Assembly (NCBI GenBank): GCA_902725215.1
Contig: CACUVI010000025.1
Coordinates: 44,326-108,325, forward strand
DNA from: Rhodospirillaceae bacterium LM-1
GTDB lineage: Bacteria; Pseudomonadota; Alphaproteobacteria; Rhodospirillales; WMHbin7
Reading direction: 5' to 3'
DNA length: 64,000 nt
In this document: positions 17,143 to 25,453 of the stretch, in pieces
How the letters are laid out: every line of letters begins with the position of its first letter
Numbering within the stretch: the first letter of the stretch is position 1
The notes under the pieces: model-generated
Told to the model about the DNA's origin: nothing
Database searches by the model: none
The model's input: only the letters and a program-made list of their open reading frames with translations
Made by a program: the position numbers and the translations under genes

Positions 17143-18318
17143 ATGAAGAAAGTACTTTTCGGCACGACCGCGCTGGTTGCCGCTGGCATGTTCGGCACCG
17201 CCGCTCAGGCCGCCGAGCCCATCAAGCTGTCGGTTGGCGGTTTCATGAACCAGTGGATGGCGATCGGCGACGTCGATAGCTACACCTACGCCACAGGCCG
17301 CGTCCGCGAATACGGCAACGTTTCGCTGGTTTCGGACACCGAAGTTCACTTCAAGGGCGCCACCACGCTGGATAACGGCCTGAAGGTCGCCGTCGTGATC
17401 GAACTCGAAGCCGAGCGCACCTCCAGCTCGACCGGTCGCAACGCCGACCAGCAGTACGTCACCCTGTCGGGTGGCTGGGGTCAGGTTCGCGTCGGCGAAA
17501 TGCTGAACGCTGCGCAAGTTGTCCACAACCAGGCCCCCGGCGCTGGTGCTGGCAATGCCGACGTTTCTGGCATGTTCCCCTCTTCGGTGCCGAACGGCAA
17601 CACGATGACGAGCATGGCCAACCACTACACTTCGGTTGACGGCATCGCCAACGCTGGCCGTTGCTCGATGGCCATCGACTACATTTCGCCGATGTTTGGC
17701 CCGTTCGCCTTCGGCGTCACCTACACCCCGAACATCAACAGCCGCGGTTTCGCTCAGGAAAGCAACAGCCTGAATGACCTGATGGGCGCTGCTTTCGTCT
17801 ATGCCGACAAGTGGGGTCCCGTTGCCGTCAATGCCGACGTCGCTTATGCGCGCTTCGACTATGACCACAGCATCGGCGCTTCGGGCACCGTCACCAACAA
17901 CGCCACTGGCGTCGTTCATGGCGTGCCCGTTGGCTTGAAGTTGGGCTATGCCGGCTTCGAGTTCGGTGGTTCTTACGTCCGCATCATGGACAGCATGAAG
18001 ACCGGTCAGGGTGCCGCCAACAACGCTGCCGCTGGTTCGTTTGACGGCTATGCCTTCGATGTCGGCGCTGCCTACACGACTGGCCCCTGGAAGTTCGGTT
18101 ACACCTACTTCAAGTCCTCGCTGGCCGGCGACATCGTGACCAACCAGGGTCGCGACAAGCAGGACATCCACAACGCTGGCGGTCAGTACACGATGGGACC
18201 GGGCGTCGTTGTGACGGCGAACGTGGGCTATCTAAAGAACCAGGAAGAAAATTCGACCACGGCTGGCAACAAGCAAGAATCGCTTGCTCTGATCACCGGT
18301 CTGAAGCTCAGCTTCTAA
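17143..18318 (+). CDS. Outer-membrane porin (second of a tandem pair)
   Basis: A 391-residue porin with signal peptide MKKVLFGTTALVAAGMFGTA, cleavage after AQAA, and a terminal aromatic residue (LKLSF). Most of the chain aligns with porin 1 without gaps; differences cluster in presumed surface loops (for example SGMFPSSVPNGNTMTSMANH and NQGRDKQDIH). A single cysteine in NAGRCSMAID is unusual for a porin. GAGAGGAG stands upstream of the ATG. Both copies look intact, so this is a working duplication that may give different pore or antigen properties. Confidence 0.92.
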   Translation: MKKVLFGTTALVAAGMFGTAAQAAEPIKLSVGGFMNQWMAIGDVDSYTYATGRVREYGNVSLVSDTEVHFKGATTLDNGLKVAVVIELEAERTSSSTGRNADQQYVTLSGGWGQVRVGEMLNAAQVVHNQAPGAGAGNADVSGMFPSSVPNGNTMTSMANHYTSVDGIANAGRCSMAIDYISPMFGPFAFGVTYTPNINSRGFAQESNSLNDLMGAAFVYADKWGPVAVNADVAYARFDYDHSIGASGTVTNNATGVVHGVPVGLKLGYAGFEFGGSYVRIMDSMKTGQGAANNAAAGSFDGYAFDVGAAYTTGPWKFGYTYFKSSLAGDIVTNQGRDKQDIHNAGGQYTMGPGVVVTANVGYLKNQEENSTTAGNKQESLALITGLKLSF

Positions 18319-18341
18319 TCGAAGCTAAGTTCCGTACAAGA

Positions 18342-18376
18342 GACCCCGTCAGCGAAAGCTGGCGGGGTTTTCTTTT
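18342..18376 (+). terminator. Rho-independent terminator after porin 2
   Basis: Stem ACCCCGTCAGC (18343-18353), GAAA tetraloop, GCTGGCGGGGT (18358-18368), then TTTTCTTTT. A strong, classical terminator that also faces the convergent ThiE-like gene. Confidence 0.88.
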
Positions 18377-18391
18377 GTCGGTGCTGAACAC

Positions 18392-19006
18392 CTAAGCCGT
18401 GAATGCGGAAATGCCGGCCAAGCCGACCAACTTCGCCTGGGTCAATCGCTTGGCGGTCTGCCTTGAAACGCCTCCCAGTGCGATCACAGGAAGTCTGGCC
18501 GACTTGGATAAATTCTGAAATTTACACAGGCCGAGAGGTTTTACCTCTGGATGGCTGCGTGTTGGAAAAACGGGCGACAAAATCGCCACATTTGCTTTGA
18601 TGCGCGCGGCCTGCGCCAATCCCCTTGAAGAATGAGCGGCAACGGAAAGCCATCGCCTTGGCCGCTTGCCGCCAATCCAGCTCAACGCAGTCGACAGGCA
18701 GAAAGTTCGCGCATGGCGCTCTGACAGATGCAGCCCGTCCGCTCTCAGCTTGGCCGCTAGCCTATGATCTCCCGCCACCAGAAATTCAAGACCTCGCTGG
18801 CGGCACAGTCTGCGCAAAGGGACCGCGTATGAGGGCAAGGCTTCACCCACTTGGAATCGCAAAATGACCCAGGAGCCGCGCTGCAGCTTTGCCGCCGCAG
18901 ACAAGGGATTGGCTAGGCGGCTATCTGTCATTAAAACAAAAACGGGCTTGCTGAAATCTCCACTTGCAGGGCCGACTAGGCCTGCATCCGTCCAGGTAAT
19001 GCTCAC
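18392..19006 (-). CDS. Thiamine phosphate synthase-like protein (ThiE/TenI superfamily)
   Basis: A 204-residue TIM-barrel protein of the ThiE/TenI superfamily. Matching segments are DGLHLSERH (ThiE consensus DGVHLGQ), LSVAAHSSRGLAQAARIKANVAILSPVF (consensus iGvS.h...a..a...gaDyi..gpvf) and PVIALGGVS. The early phosphate/pyrimidine-binding residues of true ThiE are poorly kept, so it may be a TenI-like isomerase or a divergent paralogue rather than the main thiamine phosphate synthase. It starts with GTG overlapping the TPR gene stop by 4 bases, so it is translated after the two TPR genes. Confidence 0.7.
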   Translation of the reverse strand: MSITWTDAGLVGPASGDFSKPVFVLMTDSRLANPLSAAAKLQRGSWVILRFQVGEALPSYAVPLRRLCRQRGLEFLVAGDHRLAAKLRADGLHLSERHARTFCLSTALSWIGGKRPRRWLSVAAHSSRGLAQAARIKANVAILSPVFPTRSHPEVKPLGLCKFQNLSKSARLPVIALGGVSRQTAKRLTQAKLVGLAGISAFTA

Positions 19007-20871
19007 GGCTTAATTCTTAGCGGAGAGGCGCATAGGGGTATAATAAGCTGCCCCAGTTGTGCGCTCTTGGTCAGCGCATCGGCGATGCGTTGAACGGCTG
19101 AATCCCAGTTCTCATTCCACAGCCTCTCAACCGGAACCAGGGAAGGTAGCCAGGGAATCGTCTCACCACCCAACCTGTCCCAGTGGGCATCGGAAGCGTA
19201 GAACATCCAAACCGGCGTATCGACGGCAGCCGCCAGAAAGGCGCCTGCCGAGCCATTGGAAATCATCAGGTCAAGGGATGCGCTTAGCGCGGCGGATGCG
19301 TCAAGATCATTGAACAGGTCAATATCAGCAAAATGCTCAATCCGGCACCCAAAGGCCTGCCTAGCCTCATCGAGTTCGTGAGGCAAAGTGTTGGGCTGGC
19401 AATTAATGAAGACTACGCCTGGCACTTTCAAGATTGGCGCCCAAGGAAGCAAGGAAGGAAAAAAATGCCTCATGCGCTCCCGATTGACCGATGTGCTGCG
19501 CCAACCAATGCCAACTTTAAGGCCCGGCCCCAACAGTTCTAGGCGATTCTTGAACTGCACGACGGCAATGGGATCGGGGGTCAGGTAGGGTCCACGACCT
19601 GAAAAGGCGGGCAGACGGGGGCGATAGCGAGCAAATAGCTCGCCAAAGGGCATATGTCGCGATGCTCGGCTGCTTGCAAGCTCTGTGATGATGTTCGCAT
19701 TGGGAAAACTACGCTTGAACAAGGGGGCCAGCTTAGGAATGGAAAGGACCTCGACTTCTCGGGCATCCTTGATCAAATCTGAAAGGGCTGAAGCATAGGT
19801 AATCTGATCGCCAACGCCCTGTTCTGGCCAAAGCAAAATGGAATGATCAGGCAATCTCTCATTGTCGCCAAAAGCGGGAATGGTCAAATTCAGGCGATTG
19901 GCATCGCTTTGGTTGGAGTCAAACCTGAAATGATAATCGCGCCAGCCCTCCTCAAGCCGTCCCATCTGCAAGTAAATCATTCCCCGGCTAGTCAAAATGC
20001 CGGGATCGTTCGGTTTCAAGGCATTCGCCAACTCCACCTCTTCAAGTCCCTTTTCGGCCTGTCCCGTGTGGACAAGCATTGTTCCATGATTGAAAAGAAC
20101 GTAAGGATCGTTTGGGAAATCTTGCATCAAAGATTCGAACAATATGGCAGAGGCCGAGAAATCGCCAACCCGGCTAAGCAAGGTGGCCATAAGCGTGCGG
20201 TAGACGACTTGGTCGGGAAAGTCGTCAATGGCTCCTTGCAGATGAGCCTCTGCGGAATCAAGATCGTTCAGCATAAAAAGCGTATGGCCAAGAAGTGCGT
20301 TCGCTTGGGGGTCATTGCGGATTTTAAGCGCCGCTCTGGCCTCGATAGCGGCATCGCCGTAGCGGCGCTGGTTCGAGTAAATCGTTGCCAAAGCAAGTCG
20401 GGCTTCAAAGTGATCGGGCTGAAGTTTTAAGAATTTAGCGAATAGAGGCGCAGCCTCAAGCGGCCTGCCCATATCGAAATAAAGACTGCCCAAATTCCAA
20501 AGGGCGCCAGCGTGTTGTGGCATCTGCCTGATACAATTCACCAAGACAGGTTCGGCCTCAGCTTGCCGTCCGGTTTGAATGTAAAGCGAAGCTAGGTTGT
20601 ACAAGGCATCTGGAAAGGGCTGTCGCAGGGTCGTTGCCCGAATTAGAAACCTTTCCGCATCTGCAAATGCGCCCTTCTGCGCGGACAAAACGCCCAAGAG
20701 ATAAAGCGCGTCAGGGTTTCTATCATTCTGGGCAAGAGTGGCGCGATAAGCTGCTTCGGCCTGAGCAAGCTGACCAGCTTGATGCAGGTGCATGGCCTGA
20801 GCTAGGAAGGGAGACATTTTAGCCTGGGTCTTTGATGCGGCCTTGCTGGATCGGCGAATCTTTCTATCCAT
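19003..20871 (-). CDS. TPR-repeat protein with C-terminal glycosyltransferase-like domain (copy 1)
   Basis: A 622-residue protein. The first 300 residues are tetratricopeptide repeats (for example HLHQAGQLAQAEAAYRATLAQ, NPDALYLLGVLSAQKG, AGALWNLGSLYFDMGRPLEA). The C-terminal 300 residues resemble the GT-B/GT9-like domain found in many alphaproteobacterial TPR proteins: LLWPEQGVGDQITYASAL, VGIGWRSTSVNRER, SLDLMISNGSAGAFLAAAVDTPVWMF. No signal peptide is seen. Such fusions occur near flagellin or surface glycosylation genes, but the activity is unproven. ATG 20871 is preferred to TTG 20877. It is a tandem paralogue of the next gene upstream. Confidence 0.78.
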   Translation of the reverse strand: MDRKIRRSSKAASKTQAKMSPFLAQAMHLHQAGQLAQAEAAYRATLAQNDRNPDALYLLGVLSAQKGAFADAERFLIRATTLRQPFPDALYNLASLYIQTGRQAEAEPVLVNCIRQMPQHAGALWNLGSLYFDMGRPLEAAPLFAKFLKLQPDHFEARLALATIYSNQRRYGDAAIEARAALKIRNDPQANALLGHTLFMLNDLDSAEAHLQGAIDDFPDQVVYRTLMATLLSRVGDFSASAILFESLMQDFPNDPYVLFNHGTMLVHTGQAEKGLEEVELANALKPNDPGILTSRGMIYLQMGRLEEGWRDYHFRFDSNQSDANRLNLTIPAFGDNERLPDHSILLWPEQGVGDQITYASALSDLIKDAREVEVLSIPKLAPLFKRSFPNANIITELASSRASRHMPFGELFARYRPRLPAFSGRGPYLTPDPIAVVQFKNRLELLGPGLKVGIGWRSTSVNRERMRHFFPSLLPWAPILKVPGVVFINCQPNTLPHELDEARQAFGCRIEHFADIDLFNDLDASAALSASLDLMISNGSAGAFLAAAVDTPVWMFYASDAHWDRLGGETIPWLPSLVPVERLWNENWDSAVQRIADALTKSAQLGQLIIPLCASPLRIKP

Positions 20872-20913
20872 GATCAAGGCGCTCCAAATTTACAGCAAAT
20901 AACCAAAGAGAAT

Positions 20914-22821
20914 TCAAGGCCGACTTCTAAGTGGAGAGGCGGCCTGCGGAGCCTTCAGAAAACCATCCCTGGCGCTTAAATCCAAAGCGTCAGCAATCCG
21001 GTTGATGGCCGATTCCCATGGCTCATTCCACAGTCTCTCAACAGGAACTAGGGATGGCAACCAGGGAATATGGTCGCTGCCCAGCTTGTCCCAGTGGGCA
21101 TCTGCAACGAAGAACATCCAAACCGGCGTTCCAAGTGCGGCGGCCAGAAAGGCGTTGGCAGAACCGTTGCTGATGACCAGATCAAGCGATGACGAAAGAG
21201 CTGCAGTGGTATCCATGTCGTCAAACAAATCGATGTCATCGAAGTTCTCTATTCGGCAACCAAAGGCCTTTCGCGCCTCATCCAATTCATCTGGCTCGGC
21301 CCTTGGTTGGAAATTGACGAAGACAACGCCCAAAACTGAGAGGATTGGCGCCAACGACAGCAAGGAAGAAAAGAAATGTTTCTGGCGCTCGCGGTTTACA
21401 GACGTGCTGCGCCAACCAATACCCACCTTCAGACCAGGCCCAAACGCGGCAAGTCTAGACTTGATGCTAGCAACCTTGTCGGGGTCGGAGAGAAGATAAG
21501 GCGACTGTGGAAAATCATCGATCTTGCGGCGATACATCGAAAACAGATTGCCGGTTGGCATCTGTCGGCTAGCCTTGCTTTCGTGCCGACTAGAAAAAAC
21601 GCGGGCCTTGGGAAAGGATCGGCTGAAAAGGGAAACCAGCTTGGGAAAAGTCATCAATTCAACGGCGCCCGCCCGGTCGATCAGATCGGGAAGTGCAGAG
21701 ACAAAAGTGATTTGCGCGCCGATGCTTTGCTCCGGCCAGACAAGAACCGTCTCGTTCGCAGGATCGTCGCCGAGCGTCAAAGGGGGAATTGAAAAGCTCA
21801 ATCTCGAAACCGGATCAATGGTGGTGTCGAAGCGGGCGGCATACTCGCTCCAACCTTCCTCCAACCGCCCGGCCTGAAGAAGAAGTTGCGCCCGACAGTG
21901 GCGCACATCTGGATTATCTCGACCAAGGGCGAGAGCGGCATCGGCCTGCGCCAAAGCCTCTTCAAGCCGCCCCATATCCTTAAGGCATAAACTGAAATTC
22001 AAGCGAGCGGCAGGCACCAGTTTGACCAAGTCGGCAAACATGTCGTGCGCCTCATCCAACCTTCCGATGCGCCGAAGTAATGAGGCAAGCAAGATTTTTG
22101 ATTGGGTATCATTTTGCTGTTCATGAATGGCGGCTCGCAATTCAACTTCTGCTGTGTCGAAGTCCTCAAGCACATACAGAGCATGCCCTAGAATGGCGCG
22201 CAAGCGAGCCTGCGGCTTGATGGATAAGGCCTGACGGGAAATCGTAGCCGCCTCCAAATATCTGCGGCTGCTCAGATAGGTCATGGCAAGACGTTCCAAT
22301 TGCTCGGGATGACCTTGCGCTAAGGCGTCCGCCTTAGAAAAGCTATCCGTCGCCTGCTCGGATTCGCCAAGTGCCGCGAGCGCATTTCCGTAGCAGACCC
22401 AATAGTCGGCATTCTTGGGATTCTTGGCCAGCAACCGGGCAAAAATTTGACGCGATGCCTCGTGCCTGCCTAGATAGGCCAGAGAAAGTCCCTGATTGTA
22501 AAGCGCATGCAAATTCCCAGGCTGTGAGCGAGCGACCCTTTCGAAGCATTGCAAAGCGGCTTCTAGCTGACCGCTCATGCCGAGTGCTTGGCCAAGCATC
22601 ATCCGCGCCTCGTGATTCGAGGGGCGCGCCTGAATGGCGGCCTCAAGGCAGGCTACGGCATCAGGCACGTGACCGCGCTGAAGAAGAATAACGCCCAGCA
22701 GATGATTGGCGTCCGGGTGCTTGGGATTAACCGATAAAAGGGATCGACACTGCGCTTCCGCCAGCGCGTGCTGGCCGGTCTGATACAACCTAGCAATCGG
22801 CGCGAAAGAGGGCTGCGTCAT
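20914..22821 (-). CDS. TPR-repeat protein with C-terminal glycosyltransferase-like domain (copy 2)
   Basis: A 635-residue protein with the same build as copy 1: TPR units over about 1-320 (LYQTGQHALAEAQCRSLL, HPDANHLLGVILLQRGHVPDA, HALYNQGLSLAYLGRHEA) and the GT-B-like C-terminal part (VLVWPEQSIGAQITFVSALPD, VGIGWRSTSVNRERQKHFF, SLDLVISNGSANAFLAAALGTPVWMF). The C-terminal halves of the two copies are far more alike than the TPR halves, which suggests duplication with divergence of the partner-binding part. Transcribed first in a three-gene unit ending in the ThiE-like gene. Confidence 0.78.
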   Translation of the reverse strand: MTQPSFAPIARLYQTGQHALAEAQCRSLLSVNPKHPDANHLLGVILLQRGHVPDAVACLEAAIQARPSNHEARMMLGQALGMSGQLEAALQCFERVARSQPGNLHALYNQGLSLAYLGRHEASRQIFARLLAKNPKNADYWVCYGNALAALGESEQATDSFSKADALAQGHPEQLERLAMTYLSSRRYLEAATISRQALSIKPQARLRAILGHALYVLEDFDTAEVELRAAIHEQQNDTQSKILLASLLRRIGRLDEAHDMFADLVKLVPAARLNFSLCLKDMGRLEEALAQADAALALGRDNPDVRHCRAQLLLQAGRLEEGWSEYAARFDTTIDPVSRLSFSIPPLTLGDDPANETVLVWPEQSIGAQITFVSALPDLIDRAGAVELMTFPKLVSLFSRSFPKARVFSSRHESKASRQMPTGNLFSMYRRKIDDFPQSPYLLSDPDKVASIKSRLAAFGPGLKVGIGWRSTSVNRERQKHFFSSLLSLAPILSVLGVVFVNFQPRAEPDELDEARKAFGCRIENFDDIDLFDDMDTTAALSSSLDLVISNGSANAFLAAALGTPVWMFFVADAHWDKLGSDHIPWLPSLVPVERLWNEPWESAINRIADALDLSARDGFLKAPQAASPLRSRP

Positions 22822-22901
22822 TCAGCGCAATCATCCTTGTCATTCATGTTGTTGCTGCCGTCCAGGGTTGCGAATTCAAGATACAGAGGCATAATGTCAT
22901 C

Positions 22902-23579
22902 ATGGATAACGACGTACAACTGCATCTGACGGAAGTTAAAACCCAAATCGCCCAGGCCAGCTTGCGAGCGGGCCGAGCGGTGGGCGATGTTGCCTTGGTG
23001 GCGGTCAGCAAAACGCATGATGCGGATCGTATCCGCCCGGCCTTGCTGGCCGGACAGCGCGTCTTCGGCGAAAACCGCGTGCAGGAAGCCAAGGCTAAAT
23101 GGCCCGCTTTGCGGGCGGAATTTCCCAATCTCGAATTGCATCTGATCGGGCCCTTGCAGACAAACAAGGTCAAGGAGGCCGTGGCGCTGTTCGACGTGAT
23201 CGAAAGCCTGGATCGCCCTTCGCTGGCCGAGGCGCTGGCCAAGGAGATGGGCAAGCAGGGCAAACGCCCGCTATGTTTGGTTCAGGTCAATAGCGGGGCC
23301 GAGCCGCAAAAAGCCGGGGTGCTGCCCACGGACGCCGACGCCTTCATCGAGGATTGCAAAACGCGCTGGCGTCTGCCGCTGGCGGGGCTGATGTGCATTC
23401 CCCCGGTGGGCGAGAATCCAGAGCCGCATTTCAAGATGCTGGGAGAGATGGCGGCGCGCCATGGTTTGCGCGATCTTTCGATGGGCATGAGCGACGATTT
23501 TCCGGCGGCCATCGCCTGCGGGGCCACGCATGTGCGCATCGGCACGGCGATTTTCGGCAGGCGCGATTATTCGGCTTGA
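22902..23579 (+). CDS. yggS: YggS family pyridoxal phosphate homeostasis protein
   Basis: A 225-residue single-domain alanine racemase-fold protein (PLPBP/YggS). The PLP lysine lies in VALVAVSKTHDADRI near residue 36, and the family segments FGENRVQEAKAKW, LHLIGPLQTNKV, LVQVNSGAEPQKAGV, GLMCIPPVGEN, SMGMSDDFPAAIACGATHVRIGTAIFG are all present. It balances intracellular PLP and amino acids without known catalysis. It is divergent from the TPR operon (80-base gap) and overlaps the convergent L,D-transpeptidase gene by 13 bases. Confidence 0.95.
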   Translation: MDNDVQLHLTEVKTQIAQASLRAGRAVGDVALVAVSKTHDADRIRPALLAGQRVFGENRVQEAKAKWPALRAEFPNLELHLIGPLQTNKVKEAVALFDVIESLDRPSLAEALAKEMGKQGKRPLCLVQVNSGAEPQKAGVLPTDADAFIEDCKTRWRLPLAGLMCIPPVGENPEPHFKMLGEMAARHGLRDLSMGMSDDFPAAIACGATHVRIGTAIFGRRDYSA

Positions 23580-24070
23580 ATGTCCAGGCAATCGCCGGGT
23601 TCGGCCCGCAACAGCAGTGATTGCAAATCATTGAGCGCCAAGGCGACGCAGCCTTCGGTGGGCGCAAAATCGGGCCTAGCCACATGCAAAAAGATGGCGC
23701 TGCCCAGATAGGGCATGGGTGGGGCGTCATTATGGCCCAGCACCGCGCCCAGATCGTATAACTCATCCTCGCGCCACATCATTTCGTGCGACGCGGCAAA
23801 GGGCAGGCGGACGGGCCGATTGTAATCGGGATGTTCGGGATCGTCGCACCAGCCGTCGTCGGGATGCAGGGCCAGCACCGGCAGGCGGGTCACGGGGAGG
23901 GCAAGTCGGTCGGGGCGATAAAAGACGCGGCGCAAGGGGAAGCGGCCCGCAGGCGTTGCGCCATCGCCTTCGCGCTTTGCCGTCGAAATGCCGGATCTTC
24001 CCAGCGCGCATCTAAAGTTGGCGATGTTCGGGACGACCAGGGTTCCTTCAGGCGAAACGGTCAGGATCAT
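23567..24070 (-). CDS. L,D-transpeptidase family protein (YkuD fold)
   Basis: A 167-residue YkuD-type protein of the shorter COG3786-like branch. The catalytic segment reads GSAIFLHVARPDFAPTEGCVAL with His129 and Cys141; the usual S/T-H-G-C is T-E-G-C here, as in this branch. No signal peptide is visible, which is common for this group and leaves its location open. The family cross-links peptidoglycan or attaches lipoproteins to it. It starts 4 bases inside the end of the Pro/Ala-rich gene, so the two are co-translated. Confidence 0.82.
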   Translation of the reverse strand: MILTVSPEGTLVVPNIANFRCALGRSGISTAKREGDGATPAGRFPLRRVFYRPDRLALPVTRLPVLALHPDDGWCDDPEHPDYNRPVRLPFAASHEMMWREDELYDLGAVLGHNDAPPMPYLGSAIFLHVARPDFAPTEGCVALALNDLQSLLLRAEPGDCLDIQAE

Positions 24071-25125
24071 GACGGCGGGCCGCCCGCCTGGGTTTCAGGC
24101 ACCAGCTTTTGCGTGCGGCTGTATTTTTCAAGCGCATCCGTCATGGCGCCCGCCATCCAGTCGGACTGGCCGCTTTGGGCGGCCAACAGCATGGGGTGGG
24201 TGGCCGGAACGCCCTGGGCTTGCGCCACCTTCTGGGCCGGATCGACCTTGTTCATATAGGGGGCGGCGGCGGCGAACATCTTGCCGTGCTGCAGGGGAGA
24301 AGCCTTGGCCTCGAAGGTTTTGGAACTGGCGGCGGCAACGGCGCCGGGGGCGGTTGGCGGAGCGGTCAAAGGTTGAACGGCTCCGGCGCTGGCCAGCCTC
24401 TCGGCAGCCAATGTCGCCTGGGCTGGCATGAAGGAAGACGGCGGCGGCACGGCGGCGGCAGGCGTTTGAAGCGAAGCGGCGGCGGGCGCCGCCGCCAGAA
24501 TCTCGGCGGGCGGCAAGGCATCGGACATGCTAAGCGGCTGGTTCAAGGGCACGAATAATGAACCGGTAATGGCGCCTTGCGCCTGCGGGGCCTGGGCTTG
24601 CTGCAAAGGCAAGGGCGCCGAAGCGACCGGCACCGGCGGCTGCGGCAAAATCATCGGCGGTTCTTCGTCGCCAGCGGCCTGGGCCGTCTGTGCATTCACA
24701 GGCTCGAAGGCCTGCATCGTCATGCCGCCGGGCTGGGCCAGCGTTTCGCCCTGATTGGCGAATTGCGGCTGCGCCTCCTGCGGAAACAGGAAAGCCATGG
24801 CATGCTCGCCCAAATCCTGCCCCGTATCCTGGCGCACGGTCTCATTGGCGATGGCGCCAATCAGCCCCAAGGGGCCGCCGAACAGCATACCGCCCACGAT
24901 GCGCGGCACCGGGGCGATCTCATCGCCGGTGATGGCGCGATAGATCGTTGAAATGACAGGCAAATGCTGCAGCGGATTGATGGCGTCAACGAAGTCCCAG
25001 AAGCTAGGCGTATCCGACTGGCCAGCGAACGGCGCCTGCTCGCCCTTCTTGGCGGCAAATGGCACGCCCGGTGCCTGCACTGGCTGGCTGTCGTAAATGT
25101 TGTCGAATGGGAAGGTAACGCTCAT
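24067..25125 (-). CDS. Pro/Ala/Gln-rich protein of unknown function
   Basis: A 352-residue protein that I do not recognise. The first 130 residues look folded: FWDFVDAINPLQHLPVISTIY, then a Gly-rich hydrophobic stretch (GGMLFGGPLGLIGAIA) and DTGQDLGEHAMAFL. The middle (about 130-300) is low-complexity Ala/Pro/Gln sequence, and the C-terminus (MNKVDPAQKVAQAQGV...SDWMAGAMTDALEKYSRTQ) is again ordered. ATG 25125 is chosen because GAGGTG lies 5 bases upstream. It overlaps the L,D-transpeptidase gene, which hints at an envelope role; no signal peptide is seen. Confidence 0.7.
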   Translation of the reverse strand: MSVTFPFDNIYDSQPVQAPGVPFAAKKGEQAPFAGQSDTPSFWDFVDAINPLQHLPVISTIYRAITGDEIAPVPRIVGGMLFGGPLGLIGAIANETVRQDTGQDLGEHAMAFLFPQEAQPQFANQGETLAQPGGMTMQAFEPVNAQTAQAAGDEEPPMILPQPPVPVASAPLPLQQAQAPQAQGAITGSLFVPLNQPLSMSDALPPAEILAAAPAAASLQTPAAAVPPPSSFMPAQATLAAERLASAGAVQPLTAPPTAPGAVAAASSKTFEAKASPLQHGKMFAAAAPYMNKVDPAQKVAQAQGVPATHPMLLAAQSGQSDWMAGAMTDALEKYSRTQKLVPETQAGGPPS

Positions 25126-25446
25126 GGCACACCTCGTTGACGGCAAGAGATGTTTTGCAAGGGCAGTGCCAAGTTATAAAGTCAATGTAAACAGCAGGAT
25201 AGGTGAGGGGGCAAGCCAAGGGCGGCAGCTTTTACCGGGCCGGATCGGCTAAAGGGCCAAATCTGCCCGCCTGAATCAAACCCGCGCCTGAATCAAGAAA
25301 GAGCGCGGGGAGTTGGCACGACAGATTAACCACCAAGACACAAAGGCACCAAGTTCGCTTTCTTTTCTTGGTGTCTTGGTGCCCTTGGTGGTTCAAATCT
25401 GGCGAATTCCAATCAGGCTTGCGGAATCGCGAATTGAGTTTTGACC
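25126..25446. other. Intergenic region with repeats, no gene seen
   Basis: This 321-base gap between the Pro/Ala-rich gene and ribA has no convincing coding sequence. It holds a 12-bp direct repeat (CGCCTGAATCAA at 25268 and 25284), a 7-bp GC hairpin (25281-25287/25303-25309) that could weakly end ribA transcription, the CACCAAG-type inverted repeat (25328-25393) and the third copy of the 21-bp motif at its right end. Confidence 0.6.
25328..25393. repeat. CACCAAG-type imperfect inverted repeat
   Basis: Left arm 25328-25353 (AACCACCAAGACACAAAGGCACCAAG) can fold on right arm 25367-25393, which carries CTTGGTGTCTTGGTG and CTTGGTGGTT. Short-period CTTGGTG repeats of this kind recur in many bacterial genomes. 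No T-run follows the hairpin. Confidence 0.6.
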
Positions 25447-25453
25447 CTAAAAC
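25436..25453 (+). repeat. 21-bp intergenic motif, copy C (partial)
   Basis: ATTGAGTTTTGACCCTAA resembles AATGAGTCTTGACCCTAA of copy B. It overlaps the last codons of ribA, as copy B abuts the end of qor. Confidence 0.45.

Noticed and set aside
17119-18171. 350-codon minus-strand frame opposite porin 2 (and a similar one at 15626-16429)
   Set aside because: Both porins have signal peptide, strands and terminator; the two antisense frames resemble each other only because the porins do.
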